A stretch of 64,000 bases of DNA from Kutzneria buriramensis (GTDB lineage: Bacteria; Actinomycetota; Actinomycetes; Mycobacteriales; Pseudonocardiaceae). Positions 33,852 through 42,275 of the stretch are shown here, piece by piece (position 1 is the first letter of the stretch; the number at the start of each line of letters is the position of its first letter). Location: positions 9,114,001-9,178,000 of the forward strand of contig NZ_CP144375.1 in the NCBI RefSeq assembly GCF_043575855.1, written 5' to 3'. Position numbers and translations under genes: made by a program. A model generated the notes under the pieces. It did not search any database, was not told where the DNA came from, and worked only from the letters and a program-made list of their open reading frames with translations.

Positions 33852-35066
33852 ATGGTGTGGGTGCTCGGCGGCTACCAGACGGACTTCGCCCGCAACTGGC
33901 CACGGGCCGGGTTGGAGGTCTCCGACCTGGTCGGCGAGGTGGTGCGGGAGACCCTCGACGACGCCCGGGTGGACGCCGCCGACGTCGGCGTGATCCACGT
34001 CGGCAACGCGTTCGGGCAGCTGTTCACCGGGCAGGGCCAGCTCGGCGGCATGCCGGCGACCGTCGACGACCGGCTGTGGGGCGTGCCCGCCACCCGACAC
34101 GAGGCCGCCTGCGCGTCCGGCGGCGTGGCCATCCTGTCCGCCATGGCCGACCTCGAGGCCGGTCGCTACGACTGCGCGCTCGTGCTGGGCGTGGAGTTGG
34201 AGAAGACCGTTCCCGGCGATCAGAGCGCCCAGTACCTCGGCGCCGCGGCGTGGGTGGGGCACGAGGGGCAGCAGGCCAAGTTCATGTGGCCGCACATGTT
34301 CTCCCTGCTCACCGACGAGTACGACCGCCGCTACGGCATCGACGACCAGCATCTGAACGCCATCGCCGAGCTCAATTTCCGCAACGCCCGGTCCAATCCC
34401 CGCGCCCAGACCCGCGCGTGGGAGTTCGAGCCGGCCAGCTTCACCTCCGACGACGCCGCCAATCCGTGCGTCGAAGGCCGCGTTCGCCGCCAGCAATGCA
34501 GCCAGGTCACCGATGGTGGCGCCGGCGTAGTGCTGGTCTCCGACCGGCACGCCCGGGCCGGCTCGGCCGGCGCCGCGCGGATCGACGGCTGGGGCCACCG
34601 CACCGTCGGCCTCGCCCTGCAACCCAAGTTCGATCGCAGCCGGGACTCGCGGTACGTGCTGCCCCACGTGCGGCAGGCCGTTCTCGACGCATTCGGGCGG
34701 GCCGGCGTCGAATCCGTCGACGGAATCGAGACGCACGATTGCTTCGCGGTGTCCGAGTACATGGCCATCGACCATTTCGGCATCACCGAGCCGGGGGAGA
34801 GCTGGAAGGCGATCGAGAACGGCGAGCTGGAGCGCGGCGGCCGGATCCCGGTCAACGCGAGCGGCGGCCTGATCGGCGGCGGGCACCCGGTCGGCGCGAC
34901 CGGCGTGCGCATGCTGCTGGACGCCAGCCGGCAGGTGACCGGGCGGGCCGGCGAGTGCCAGATCGAGGGCGCGCGGCGGATCGGAACCCTGAACATCGGC
35001 GGCAGCACGACGACAACCGTGACTTTTGTGGTGGCCCAAATGGGGGTTGATACCGATGGACGTTGA
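33852..35066 (+). CDS. Thiolase-family acetyl-CoA acetyltransferase (SCP-x type)
   Basis: A 404-residue thiolase. The nucleophilic Cys is in EAACASGGVAIL (about residue 89), and the C-terminal GGGHPVGATG supplies the conserved His. A second Cys/His element is ETHDCFAVSEY. This is the arrangement of the SCP2/SCP-x thiolases, which cleave branched or steroid-type 3-ketoacyl-CoAs, in contrast to the CxG-ending biosynthetic class. TAGCAT ends 7 bases before the ATG (leaderless candidate). The gene overlaps the carotenoid oxygenase gene by 11 bp, which ties the two functions together. Confidence 0.88.
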   Translation: MVWVLGGYQTDFARNWPRAGLEVSDLVGEVVRETLDDARVDAADVGVIHVGNAFGQLFTGQGQLGGMPATVDDRLWGVPATRHEAACASGGVAILSAMADLEAGRYDCALVLGVELEKTVPGDQSAQYLGAAAWVGHEGQQAKFMWPHMFSLLTDEYDRRYGIDDQHLNAIAELNFRNARSNPRAQTRAWEFEPASFTSDDAANPCVEGRVRRQQCSQVTDGGAGVVLVSDRHARAGSAGAARIDGWGHRTVGLALQPKFDRSRDSRYVLPHVRQAVLDAFGRAGVESVDGIETHDCFAVSEYMAIDHFGITEPGESWKAIENGELERGGRIPVNASGGLIGGGHPVGATGVRMLLDASRQVTGRAGECQIEGARRIGTLNIGGSTTTTVTFVVAQMGVDTDGR

Positions 35067-36558
35067 GATCGTCGGCCGGATGCTGTCGACGCTGCCCGCG
35101 GACGACGACCACCCGTACCGGACGGGGCCGTGGCGGCCGCAGCACACCGAGTGGCGGGCCGACGACCTGGAGGTGATCGGCGAGCTGCCGGCCGACCTCG
35201 ACGGCGTGTACCTGCGCAACACCGAGAACCCGGTGCACCCGGCGATCGAGCGGTACCACCCGTTCGACGGCGACGCCATGATCCACATGGTCGGCTTCCG
35301 GGACGGGAAGGCCTTCTACCGCAACCGGTTCGTGCGCACCGACGGGTTGCTGGCCGAGAACGAGGCCGGCGGCCCGCTGTGGGCCGGCATCGCCGAGCGC
35401 GCCGGTCAGTCCACACGGGACGGCTGGGGCGCGCGGGGCCGGATGAAGGACTCGTCCAGCACGGACATCGTCGTGCACAACGGCATCGCGCTGAGCAGCT
35501 TCTACCAATGTGGAGATCTGTACCGGCTCGACCCGTTGACGCTGGAGACCCTGGGCAAGTCGCCGTGGACCCCCAGTTGTGGCGTCTCCGCGCACACCAA
35601 GGTCGACGAGCACACCGGCGAGCTGCTGTTCTTCAACTACTCCACCGAGGCCCCGTATCTGCACTACGGCGTCGTGGACGCCGCCGACTCGCTGGTGCAC
35701 TACGTCGACGTGCCGCTGCCCGGGCCGCGCCTGCCGCACGACATGGCATACACCGAGAACTACGCGATCCTCAACGACTGCCCCATGTTCTGGGACGCCG
35801 ACCTGATGGCCAAGGGCGTGCACGTGCCGCGGTTCCACCGGGACCTGCCGCTGCGGCTCGGCGTCATTCCGCGCCGCGGCGGCTCCGACGATGTGCTGTG
35901 GTTCGAGGCCGAGCCGACGTACGTGCTGCACTGGGTCAACGCGTACGAGGAGGGCGACGAGATCGTGCTGGACGGCTTCTTCCAGCACGACCCCATGCCC
36001 GCCGACAACGGGCAGCCCGGCTCCGTGCTGGATCAACGCTCGACCCTGCAAGCAGGTCTTCGGGGAATCTTCCGCTTCCTCGCCCTGGACCGGCTCCAGA
36101 CGCGGCTGCACCGCTGGCGGCTCAACCTCGCCACCGGGCAGTGCAAGGAGGAGCAGCTCACCGAGTCCATCACCGAGTTCGGCATGATCAACCCCGGCGC
36201 CGGCGGGCGGCCGTACCGCTACACCTACGCCGCCACCGGCAAACCCGGCTGGTTCCTGTTCGACGGCCTCGTCAAGCACGATCTGGTTTCCGGCACCGAG
36301 GAACGGATCTCCTTCGGAGAAGGCGTCTACGGCAGCGAGACCGCCGTCGCGCCCCGCGTCGGCTCCACGTCCGAGGACGACGGCTACCTGGTCACCCTGA
36401 CCACCGACATGGTCAACGACCGCTCCGAGTGCCTCGTGTTCGCCGCCCAGCGCCTTTCCGACGGTCCCATCGCTCGAATCCGGCTGCCCGAACGTGTTTC
36501 CAGCGGCACCCACTCCACGTGGGCGCCCGGATCCTCGCTGCCGGGTTGGCGTGCTTGA
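35056..36558 (+). CDS. Carotenoid cleavage oxygenase family protein
   Basis: A 500-residue iron enzyme of the carotenoid/stilbene oxygenase family. The four iron-binding His are visible: GVSAHTKVD, LPHDMAYTENYAI, VLHWVNAYEEGDEIVLDG and, near the C-terminus, SGTHSTWAPG. The family cleaves a C=C bond of carotenoids, apocarotenoids or phenylpropanoids with O2; some members act on isoeugenol or lignostilbene. The substrate cannot be told here. Its start overlaps the thiolase gene, and its stop overlaps the HxlR gene start, so all three form one operon. Confidence 0.92.
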   Translation: MDVEIVGRMLSTLPADDDHPYRTGPWRPQHTEWRADDLEVIGELPADLDGVYLRNTENPVHPAIERYHPFDGDAMIHMVGFRDGKAFYRNRFVRTDGLLAENEAGGPLWAGIAERAGQSTRDGWGARGRMKDSSSTDIVVHNGIALSSFYQCGDLYRLDPLTLETLGKSPWTPSCGVSAHTKVDEHTGELLFFNYSTEAPYLHYGVVDAADSLVHYVDVPLPGPRLPHDMAYTENYAILNDCPMFWDADLMAKGVHVPRFHRDLPLRLGVIPRRGGSDDVLWFEAEPTYVLHWVNAYEEGDEIVLDGFFQHDPMPADNGQPGSVLDQRSTLQAGLRGIFRFLALDRLQTRLHRWRLNLATGQCKEEQLTESITEFGMINPGAGGRPYRYTYAATGKPGWFLFDGLVKHDLVSGTEERISFGEGVYGSETAVAPRVGSTSEDDGYLVTLTTDMVNDRSECLVFAAQRLSDGPIARIRLPERVSSGTHSTWAPGSSLPGWRA

Positions 36559-37426
36559 GGTGACGGAGCTGCCCGCCGGGCAGCGCAACGCCATCGGGGT
36601 GACCCTGGGTCTGCTCGGCGACGAGTGGGCCCTGCTCATCCTGCGCGAGGCGCTGCTCGGCGCCAGCCGCTTCGTCGACTGGCGGTCCCGGCTGCCCATC
36701 TCCAACGCCGTCCTCACGGCCCGGCTGGCACGCCTCACCGAGTCCGGTCTCTTCGTGCGGGGCAACGGATATCGGCTCACCGAGCGCGGCGCCGACGTGT
36801 GGTCCATCCTGCTGAGCATCTGGGCCTGGGAGGACCGCTGGGTCGCCGCCCACGTCGAGCGCCTGCCCGTCCGCGTGCATCGCCTGTGCGGCAAGCCCTT
36901 CGACCCCGTGCTGGTGTGTTCCGCCTGCGACGGAACGGTTCTCGCCATCGACCACACGTTGGCCGGTGGCTTCGGTCCCAGCGGCTCGTGGGAACGGTCG
37001 GTCCCCGCCGCGACCACCCGCCGCCGGTCCGGCGACTCGGCCGATGCCGGCTTCTTCCCCGAAACCGCCGCCCTCATCGGCAACCGCTGGTCGGCCGCCC
37101 TCGTCGGCGCCGCCTTCCAGGGCGTGCACCGCTTCTCCGACTTCCAGCGCTGCCTCAACGCCCCGCCCACCATGGTCGCCGACCGTATCCGCACCCTGTG
37201 TTCCCTCGGGGTGCTCGGCGACGATTACCGCCTCACCGCCAAGGGACTCGCGTTCTTCCCGGTCGTCATGTGCCTCGTCGGCTGGGCCCAGCGCTGGTTC
37301 CGCGCCGCCGAAGGGCCGGCGTTGGTGCACCGCCACCTCCCGTGCGACTCCGCCTTCGTCGCCGCGCTGGACTGCTCCTCGTGCGGGGATCGCCTCGCCC
37401 GCAAGGACGTCGTCCCTACCAGCTGA
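36551..37426 (+). CDS. HxlR-type regulator with two fused winged-helix domains
   Basis: A 291-residue protein. The first HxlR domain (about residues 12-95) contains LGLLGDEWALLILREALLGA and RLARLTESGLF; the second (about 175-260) contains ALIGNRWSAALVGAAFQGV and RIRTLCSLGVLGDDYRLTAKG. HxlR proteins are normally about 120 residues and work as dimers, so the gene fusion would give a covalent dimer. Each half ends with a CxxC pair (CSACDG, CSSCGD), a possible redox or metal sensor. It overlaps the carotenoid oxygenase gene by 8 bp and probably regulates that operon. GTG 36560 is an alternative start. Confidence 0.85.
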   Translation: MLEVTELPAGQRNAIGVTLGLLGDEWALLILREALLGASRFVDWRSRLPISNAVLTARLARLTESGLFVRGNGYRLTERGADVWSILLSIWAWEDRWVAAHVERLPVRVHRLCGKPFDPVLVCSACDGTVLAIDHTLAGGFGPSGSWERSVPAATTRRRSGDSADAGFFPETAALIGNRWSAALVGAAFQGVHRFSDFQRCLNAPPTMVADRIRTLCSLGVLGDDYRLTAKGLAFFPVVMCLVGWAQRWFRAAEGPALVHRHLPCDSAFVAALDCSSCGDRLARKDVVPTS

Positions 37427-38045
37427 CCGGGCCGTCCTCGAAGAAGCCGCCGCTCGGGCCGTCCGCCGCCAACACCGCCAGCTCGATCGCGATCTTCGCG
37501 GCGGTGTCGTCGTCCGGATCGGTCGCGCAGGCGTTGACCTTGATCGGCGTGTCCGCCAGCTCCCGGGCGTAGGCGCCGGTGATCGCGCTCAGCGCCGGCT
37601 CGGCGCTGCCGTAAGCCATGCACGTCCCCAGCCGGCTCGACACGTTCACGATCCGAGCCGCCCCCGCCCGGTGCAGCAGCGGCAGCATCGCATTGGTCGT
37701 CGCCACCACGCCGAACACGGTCGTCTCGAACACCCGCCGCATGTCGTCGACCGACGTCATGCTCGGCGCCACCGCCGGCTCGTTGGCGACGCGGGCGTTG
37801 TTCACCAACACGTCCAGCCGCCCGAACTCCTCCTCGATCCGGTCCACCGCCGCGTAGATCGATGGTTCGTCGGTCACGTCCAACCGCTGGAACCGCACGT
37901 CCAGCCCATCGTCGGCCAACTCCGCCACCATCCCGTGCTGCCGGGCCCGCGCCGACACCAACACCGTGAACCCCAGCTGCGCCAGCCCTCGTGCGATCTT
38001 CTCGTCGGCGTCGGTCACCAACGCCACCCGTAGCTTTGCCGTCAT
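37416..38045 (-). CDS. SDR-fold protein with lost catalytic motifs
   Basis: A 209-residue protein clearly related to short-chain dehydrogenases (RFQRLDVTDEPSIYAAVDRI, LDVLVNNARVANEPAVAP, RIVNVSSRLG). Three key motifs are degenerate: the cofactor loop TGxxxGIG reads TDADEKIA, NNAG is NNAR, and YxxxK is YGSAE (Lys replaced by Glu). Normal SDR catalysis is therefore doubtful; it may be a regulatory or pseudo-enzyme. It converges on the HxlR gene with an 11-bp overlap and stands alone. ATG 38045 is the first start that fits the fold. Confidence 0.75.
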   Translation of the reverse strand: MTAKLRVALVTDADEKIARGLAQLGFTVLVSARARQHGMVAELADDGLDVRFQRLDVTDEPSIYAAVDRIEEEFGRLDVLVNNARVANEPAVAPSMTSVDDMRRVFETTVFGVVATTNAMLPLLHRAGAARIVNVSSRLGTCMAYGSAEPALSAITGAYARELADTPIKVNACATDPDDDTAAKIAIELAVLAADGPSGGFFEDGPVSW

Positions 38046-38258
38046 GGCCCTCGATCCCACCACCTGGAGTGCGCTCCAGCGCAAGTGCGCGCCACGCCTG
38101 GCGCCACCGATCGAGCGCGTGCCTGAGAAATCACTGCAATGTGCACAAAGCCACTGCCGTACGACCGGTCCCCGACAACCCGTCGTCCACTGTGAACATT
38201 GGTAGCCTCCGTCGGCACGACGCCACCGGGCGTCGGCGGAACGGATTCCGGGGGTTCC

Positions 38259-39659
38259 ATGCGTGCGTCCCGATTGACCTTGCTGTTCTCCGCGACCGCA
38301 CTCGCCGCAGGCGCGGTCGGCGCGGCGCCGGGGAACACCGCCTCGCCGTCACCTGATCTGGTGAAGGTGCATCCGACCGCGCACCACATCGGCACGGCCA
38401 CGGTGACGCCGCCGACCACGGACCAGTGCCAGGCCAAGTACCAGCTCTCCTGCTACGGTCCGGCGCAGTTCCAGCAGGCGTACGACCTGGCCCCGCTGTT
38501 CGCGCGCGGCAACGACGGCCGGGGGCAGACGATCGCCATCGTCGACTCGTTCGGTTCCCCGACGATCCAGCACGACCTGGACGTGTTCGACCAGACCTAC
38601 GGCCTGCCGGCCACGACTGTGGACATCATCCGGCCGGCCGGCCCGATCCCGCCGTACGACCCGAACTCGGACATGGCCGGCTGGGCCGGCGAGACCACTT
38701 TGGACGTCGAGTGGGCGCACGCGATGGCCCCCGGCGCGAGGCTGCTGCTGGTCGAGACGCCGACCTCGGAGACCGAGGGCACCGCCGGCTTCCCGGAGAT
38801 CCAGACCGCCGAGAAGTACGTGCTCGACCACCACCTGGCCACGGTGATCAGCCAGAGCTTCGCCGCCACCGAGCAGACCTTCCCCAGCCGAGAGTCGATG
38901 CTGGCGCTGCGCGGCGCGTACGAGGAGGCAGCCCGCACCGGCGTGACCGTGCTGACCGCGACCGGCGACGCGGGGGCCACGGACGCGACCGACAAGCCCG
39001 GTGAGCTCTACCCGATGCCGGTCACGTCCTGGCCGGCCAGCGACCCGCTGATCACCGGGGTCGGCGGCACCAAGCTGAGCCTGGACGCCAACGGCAGGCG
39101 GCTCGCGCCGGACGTCGTGTGGAACGACACCTACGACGTGCCGACCAACAAGGCGTTCGCTGGCAACGCCGGGCCGAATGCGCTCGGCACCGGCAGCGGC
39201 AAGTCGACCTTCTTCCAGCGGCCGTCCTACCAGGGCCTGGTCGCCGGGGTCGTCGGCAGCCAGCGCGGCGTGCCGGACATCTCGATGAGCGGCGCGTGCA
39301 GCGGGGCGGTCAACGTCTACCAGAGCTTCCCCGGCCAGGCCGCCGGCTGGAGCCTGTCGTGCGGCACCAGCGAGGCGACGCCGCTGTTCGCCGGCATCGT
39401 GGCGCTGGCCGCGCAGCAGGCCGGCCACCCGCTCGGCCTGATCAACCGGGCGCTGTACCAGATGTCCGTGGCGCACGCGCCCGGCCTGGTTGACGTCACC
39501 TCGGGCGACAACACCGTGACGTTCACCCAGGACGGCAAGCAGGTCACCGTGCCCGGCTTCAAGGCCGGCCGCGGCTACGACCTGGCCTCGGGCGTCGGCA
39601 CCATCGACGCGGCCCGGTTCGTGCCGGAACTGGCGGCGCTGGCCGGCCACGGCTACTGA
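38259..39659 (+). CDS. Secreted S53-family (sedolisin/kumamolisin) serine-carboxyl protease
   Basis: A 466-residue exported protein with a Sec signal peptide (LLFSATALAAGAVGAAP). The catalytic Glu and Asp are in GETTLDVEWAHAMAPGA, the oxyanion Asp in LTATGDAGATD, and the nucleophile Ser in SCGTSEATPLFAG (normally SGTSxxxP). The C-terminal calcium site is likely near GRGYDLASGVG. The pro-domain typical of the family (about 180 residues) is nearly missing: the mature-like YQLSCYGPAQFQQAYDL begins by about residue 60. This reduced-prodomain form is found in some actinobacterial homologues. Such enzymes are acid endopeptidases outside the cell. A hairpin terminator follows. Confidence 0.9.
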   Translation: MRASRLTLLFSATALAAGAVGAAPGNTASPSPDLVKVHPTAHHIGTATVTPPTTDQCQAKYQLSCYGPAQFQQAYDLAPLFARGNDGRGQTIAIVDSFGSPTIQHDLDVFDQTYGLPATTVDIIRPAGPIPPYDPNSDMAGWAGETTLDVEWAHAMAPGARLLLVETPTSETEGTAGFPEIQTAEKYVLDHHLATVISQSFAATEQTFPSRESMLALRGAYEEAARTGVTVLTATGDAGATDATDKPGELYPMPVTSWPASDPLITGVGGTKLSLDANGRRLAPDVVWNDTYDVPTNKAFAGNAGPNALGTGSGKSTFFQRPSYQGLVAGVVGSQRGVPDISMSGACSGAVNVYQSFPGQAAGWSLSCGTSEATPLFAGIVALAAQQAGHPLGLINRALYQMSVAHAPGLVDVTSGDNTVTFTQDGKQVTVPGFKAGRGYDLASGVGTIDAARFVPELAALAGHGY

Positions 39660-39663
39660 CGGG

Positions 39664-39701
39664 TTTCCGTGTGGCGCCGGTGTTCGGCGCCACACGGGAA
39701 A
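39664..39701 (+). terminator. Terminator hairpin after the sedolisin gene
   Basis: TTTCCGTGTGGCGCC (39664-39678) pairs with GGCGCCACACGGGAAA (39686-39701) with one bulged base and a 7-base loop. It starts 4 bases after the stop codon. Confidence 0.8.
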
Positions 39702-39772
39702 GCCGTTGGCGGATCGCGGCGGGCTCTGTTAGCTTTCCGGCGGCCGTGCGAGAGACCGAGGAGGTGGTACCC

Positions 39773-39823
39773 GTGAACACTGCGACATGGGTGCTCCCCT
39801 CTGGGGTCACGGTCGGGCGATAG
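39773..39823 (+). CDS. Leader peptide (16 residues) upstream of an alpha/beta hydrolase gene
   Basis: GTG 39773 follows GAGGAGG with an 8-base spacer, the strongest ribosome-binding site in this part of the window. It encodes VNTATWVLPSGVTVGR and stops at TAG 39821-39823. The last base of the stop is the first base of a hairpin that encloses the next gene's ribosome-binding site (39823-39869). Position, strength of the initiation signal and the connection to the hairpin all fit a translated leader that controls the downstream gene. What is sensed (ribosome stalling by an antibiotic or shortage of a charged tRNA; the peptide has one Trp, four Val and three Thr) is open. Confidence 0.6.
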   Translation: MNTATWVLPSGVTVGR

Positions 39824-39869
39824 GTCGTCCGGGAGCGCCGTTTCACGAGCACTCCCGAAAGGCACGACC
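39823..39869 (+). promoter_or_regulatory. Hairpin sequestering the hydrolase ribosome-binding site (putative attenuator)
   Basis: GGTCGT (39823-39828) pairs with ACGACC (39864-39869), and CGGGAG (39830-39835) pairs with CTCCCG (39852-39857); CGT/ACG can extend the inner stem. The ribosome-binding site AAAGG (39858-39862) lies in the internal loop, and the ATG (39870) directly follows the outer stem. An alternative pairing is possible between GTGCTC in the leader (39791-39796) and GAGCAC (39847-39852), which would break the inner stem. Confidence 0.6.
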
Positions 39870-40601
39870 ATGGACTTCACCTCTGAGCGGCGCCTCGACG
39901 ACGGCGTCCGCGAACGCGAATTCACCCTCGGGGAGATCCCCGGCATCCTGTGGACGTCGGAAGCGGCGTCCGAGCCCGTCCCGCTGATCCTGCTCGGCCA
40001 CCCCGGCGGAGTGGGCAGGATGTATCCCCGACTGGTGGCCCGGGCTCAGCGCTGTGTGGCGCTGGGGTACGCCGCGGCCACCATCGAGCTCCCGGGCAGC
40101 GGTGACCGGCCGCGTCTCGCCGATGTCGATCAGGCCCGTGCCGACCTGCGGCGGGCGGTGCAGGCCGGCGAGCCGGTCGGCGACGACATCGTCGAACGGC
40201 TCATCCTCCCGCTGGTCGACCAGGGGGTCCCGGAATGGCGGGCCACCCTGGACGCCCTGCTGGCGCTGCCCGAGATCGACGGCCCGGTCGGGTTCGCCGG
40301 CGGCGTGATCGCCATCGCCGTGCGGCTGGCGGTGGTCGAGCCGCGTATCGCGGCCGCCACGCTGTTCGCGGGGAGCTATGTGCCCCGCAGCATGTTCGAC
40401 GATGCCCGGCAGGTCACCATTCCGCTGCTGGTCCTGTTGCAGTGGGACGACGAGGGGAACGACCGGCAGTTGGCCCTGGACCTGTTCGACGCCTTCGGCT
40501 CCAAGGAGAAGACGTTGCACGCCAACATGGGCGGGCACACCGGCGTCCCACAGTTCGAGGGCGACGACGGGGACCGGTTCTTCGGCCGGCACCTGAAGTG
40601 A
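39870..40601 (+). CDS. Alpha/beta hydrolase (dienelactone hydrolase-like) with unclear nucleophile
   Basis: A 243-residue protein of the alpha/beta fold. LILLGHPGGVGRMYPRLVAR gives the oxyanion region, LLQWDDEGNDRQLALDLFDAF the acid residue, and HANMGGHTGVPQFEG the catalytic His. Where the nucleophile elbow GxSxG should be, the sequence is DGPVGFAGGVIAIAVRL, with no Ser in the expected place, so catalysis is in doubt. It is controlled by the leader peptide and hairpin just upstream (inference), which suggests induction by a stress affecting translation. It converges with the AraC gene, 17 bp apart. Confidence 0.78.
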   Translation: MDFTSERRLDDGVREREFTLGEIPGILWTSEAASEPVPLILLGHPGGVGRMYPRLVARAQRCVALGYAAATIELPGSGDRPRLADVDQARADLRRAVQAGEPVGDDIVERLILPLVDQGVPEWRATLDALLALPEIDGPVGFAGGVIAIAVRLAVVEPRIAAATLFAGSYVPRSMFDDARQVTIPLLVLLQWDDEGNDRQLALDLFDAFGSKEKTLHANMGGHTGVPQFEGDDGDRFFGRHLK

Positions 40602-40618
40602 GCCACGCGCGGCCGCCC

Positions 40619-41488
40619 TCACGGGGGCGGCTGCGCGGTTTTGCGCCAGGTTCGGGGGGATTCGCCGTAGGCACGCGTGAAGGCGCGGCTGAAGGCGGCG
40701 TCGGAGGTGTAGCCGACCCGGGTGGCGATGCGCGCCACGGATTCCGTGGTGGAGGCGAGCAGGTGGGCGGCGCGGTCGAGGCGCTGGCGGTGGACGTAGG
40801 CGACGGGCGGCTGGCCCAGCAGCGCGGCGAACCGGGTGGCGAAGGCGGAGCGGGAGAGGGACGCCAGCGCGGCGAGGTCGTCGACGGACCAGTCGCGGGT
40901 GGGGTCGCGGTGGATGGCCGACAGCACGGGGCCGACGGCCGGGTCCATGGCGGCGGTGAGCCAGCCGGGCCTGGACTGCTGGCCGGCGGCGGCCCAGACC
41001 CGCAGCGCCCGGATGAACAGCAGGTCGAGCAGCCGGGAGAGCATGACCCGCGAGCCGGGGCGGGGATCGGTGAACTCGTCGAGCATGAGCCGCAGCCCCA
41101 TGGTCAGCCACGGCACGCCGGGGGAGTCGGCGCGGATGACGATGGCCGCCGGCAGCACCGTGAGCAGCGGGTCGGCGACCGGATGGTCGACGACGAAGCC
41201 GCCGGTCATCCAGCCGGCGTCGGCGGCCCGGACGACATGGGCGTCGCCGCGGGCGAGCAGGGCCATGTCGCCGGAGCCGAGATCGACCGGGTCCGAGCCG
41301 CGGAACTCCAGGCGCACGGCGCCGTGCTCGACGATGTGCAGCATCCGCCGGCCGGCGGGGTGGCGATCGCGGCGCGGCCGGTCGGCCACCGAGCGGGTGA
41401 TCTCGCCGCCGCGCAGGTGGACGGCCTGCAACAGGTCCGACAGGGCATCGGGTGGGGAATCGGCAAAGTTCTCCGGCGCTGGGGGCAT
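40619..41488 (-). CDS. AraC-family transcriptional regulator
   Basis: A 289-residue regulator with an N-terminal cupin-type sensor (Cupin_6-like; VRLEFRGSDPVDLGSGDMAL, ARGDAHVV) and a C-terminal pair of helix-turn-helix motifs (SVDDLAALASLSRSAFATRF, then ARIATRVGYTSDAAFSRAFT, RAYGESPRTWR). It is divergent from the alpha/beta hydrolase at 41553 with 64 bp between, and should regulate that gene and perhaps the quinone oxidoreductase downstream. Confidence 0.92.
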   Translation of the reverse strand: MPPAPENFADSPPDALSDLLQAVHLRGGEITRSVADRPRRDRHPAGRRMLHIVEHGAVRLEFRGSDPVDLGSGDMALLARGDAHVVRAADAGWMTGGFVVDHPVADPLLTVLPAAIVIRADSPGVPWLTMGLRLMLDEFTDPRPGSRVMLSRLLDLLFIRALRVWAAAGQQSRPGWLTAAMDPAVGPVLSAIHRDPTRDWSVDDLAALASLSRSAFATRFAALLGQPPVAYVHRQRLDRAAHLLASTTESVARIATRVGYTSDAAFSRAFTRAYGESPRTWRKTAQPPP

Positions 41489-41552
41489 GGTTCTTGTCCA
41501 ATCCTCTCAATAGCCTGAGTCCACCGGATACGAACCGAGGAGGCAACCCGAG

Positions 41553-42251
41553 ATGTCCGCCAAGCCGACGGTGGTGCTGGTGCACGGATTCTGGGGCGGT
41601 GCGGCCCACTGGGCGAAGGTGATCGTGGAGCTGTGGCGGCGCGGCTACGACTCGCTGCACGCGGTGGAGAACCCGCTGACCTCGCTGGCCGACGACGCGG
41701 CCCGCACGCAGCAGATGATCAAGCAGGTGGACGGGCCGGTGCTGCTGGTCGGCCACTCCTACGGCGGCGCGGTGATCACCGAGGCGGGCGACCTGCCGAA
41801 CGTGGTCGGCCTCGTGTACGTGGCGGCGTTCGCCCCGGACAAGGGCGAGAGCCTGGCCTCCATCGGCGAGGCCGCGCCGGCGCCGGGCGGCGCGAACATC
41901 GCGCCGGACTCGGACGGCTACCTGTGGATCAGGCAGGACAAGTTCCAGGAGAGCTTCTGCCAGGACCTGCCGGACGACGAGGCGCTGGTCATGGCGGTGG
42001 CCCAGAAGGCCCCGCTGGGCGCGGCCTACGTGGCCCCGGCCAGCGATCCGGCCTGGCGCGCCAAGCCCGTGTGGTACCAGGTGTCCACGGAGGACCGGAT
42101 GATCGCCCCGGACAACCAGCGCCGGATGGCGGCCCGGATGAACCCGCGCAAGACGATCGAGCTGGCGTCCGGGCACGCCTCGCTGGCCTCGCAGCCGCTG
42201 CCGATCGTGGACCTGATCGACGACGCCGTCCGCGAGCTTGACCTCAAGTAA
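41553..42251 (+). CDS. Alpha/beta hydrolase (esterase-like)
   Basis: A 232-residue protein with a complete catalytic machinery: HGFWGGAAHW (oxyanion loop), VGHSYGGAVITEAG (nucleophile Ser), VSTEDRMIAPDNQ (Asp) and SGHASLASQP (His). The size and motifs match the family of small esterases and haloperoxidase-like hydrolases common next to AraC regulators. GAGGAGG lies 9 bases before the ATG. It is 24 bp ahead of the quinone oxidoreductase gene, and the two could be co-transcribed under the AraC protein. Confidence 0.9.
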   Translation: MSAKPTVVLVHGFWGGAAHWAKVIVELWRRGYDSLHAVENPLTSLADDAARTQQMIKQVDGPVLLVGHSYGGAVITEAGDLPNVVGLVYVAAFAPDKGESLASIGEAAPAPGGANIAPDSDGYLWIRQDKFQESFCQDLPDDEALVMAVAQKAPLGAAYVAPASDPAWRAKPVWYQVSTEDRMIAPDNQRRMAARMNPRKTIELASGHASLASQPLPIVDLIDDAVRELDLK

Positions 42252-42275
42252 GGTCGAGGTCCGAGACTGGACGCC

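Noticed and set aside
36494..36550. Upstream extension of the HxlR gene
   Set aside because: It lies entirely within the carotenoid oxygenase coding sequence, and a normal overlapping start exists at 36551.
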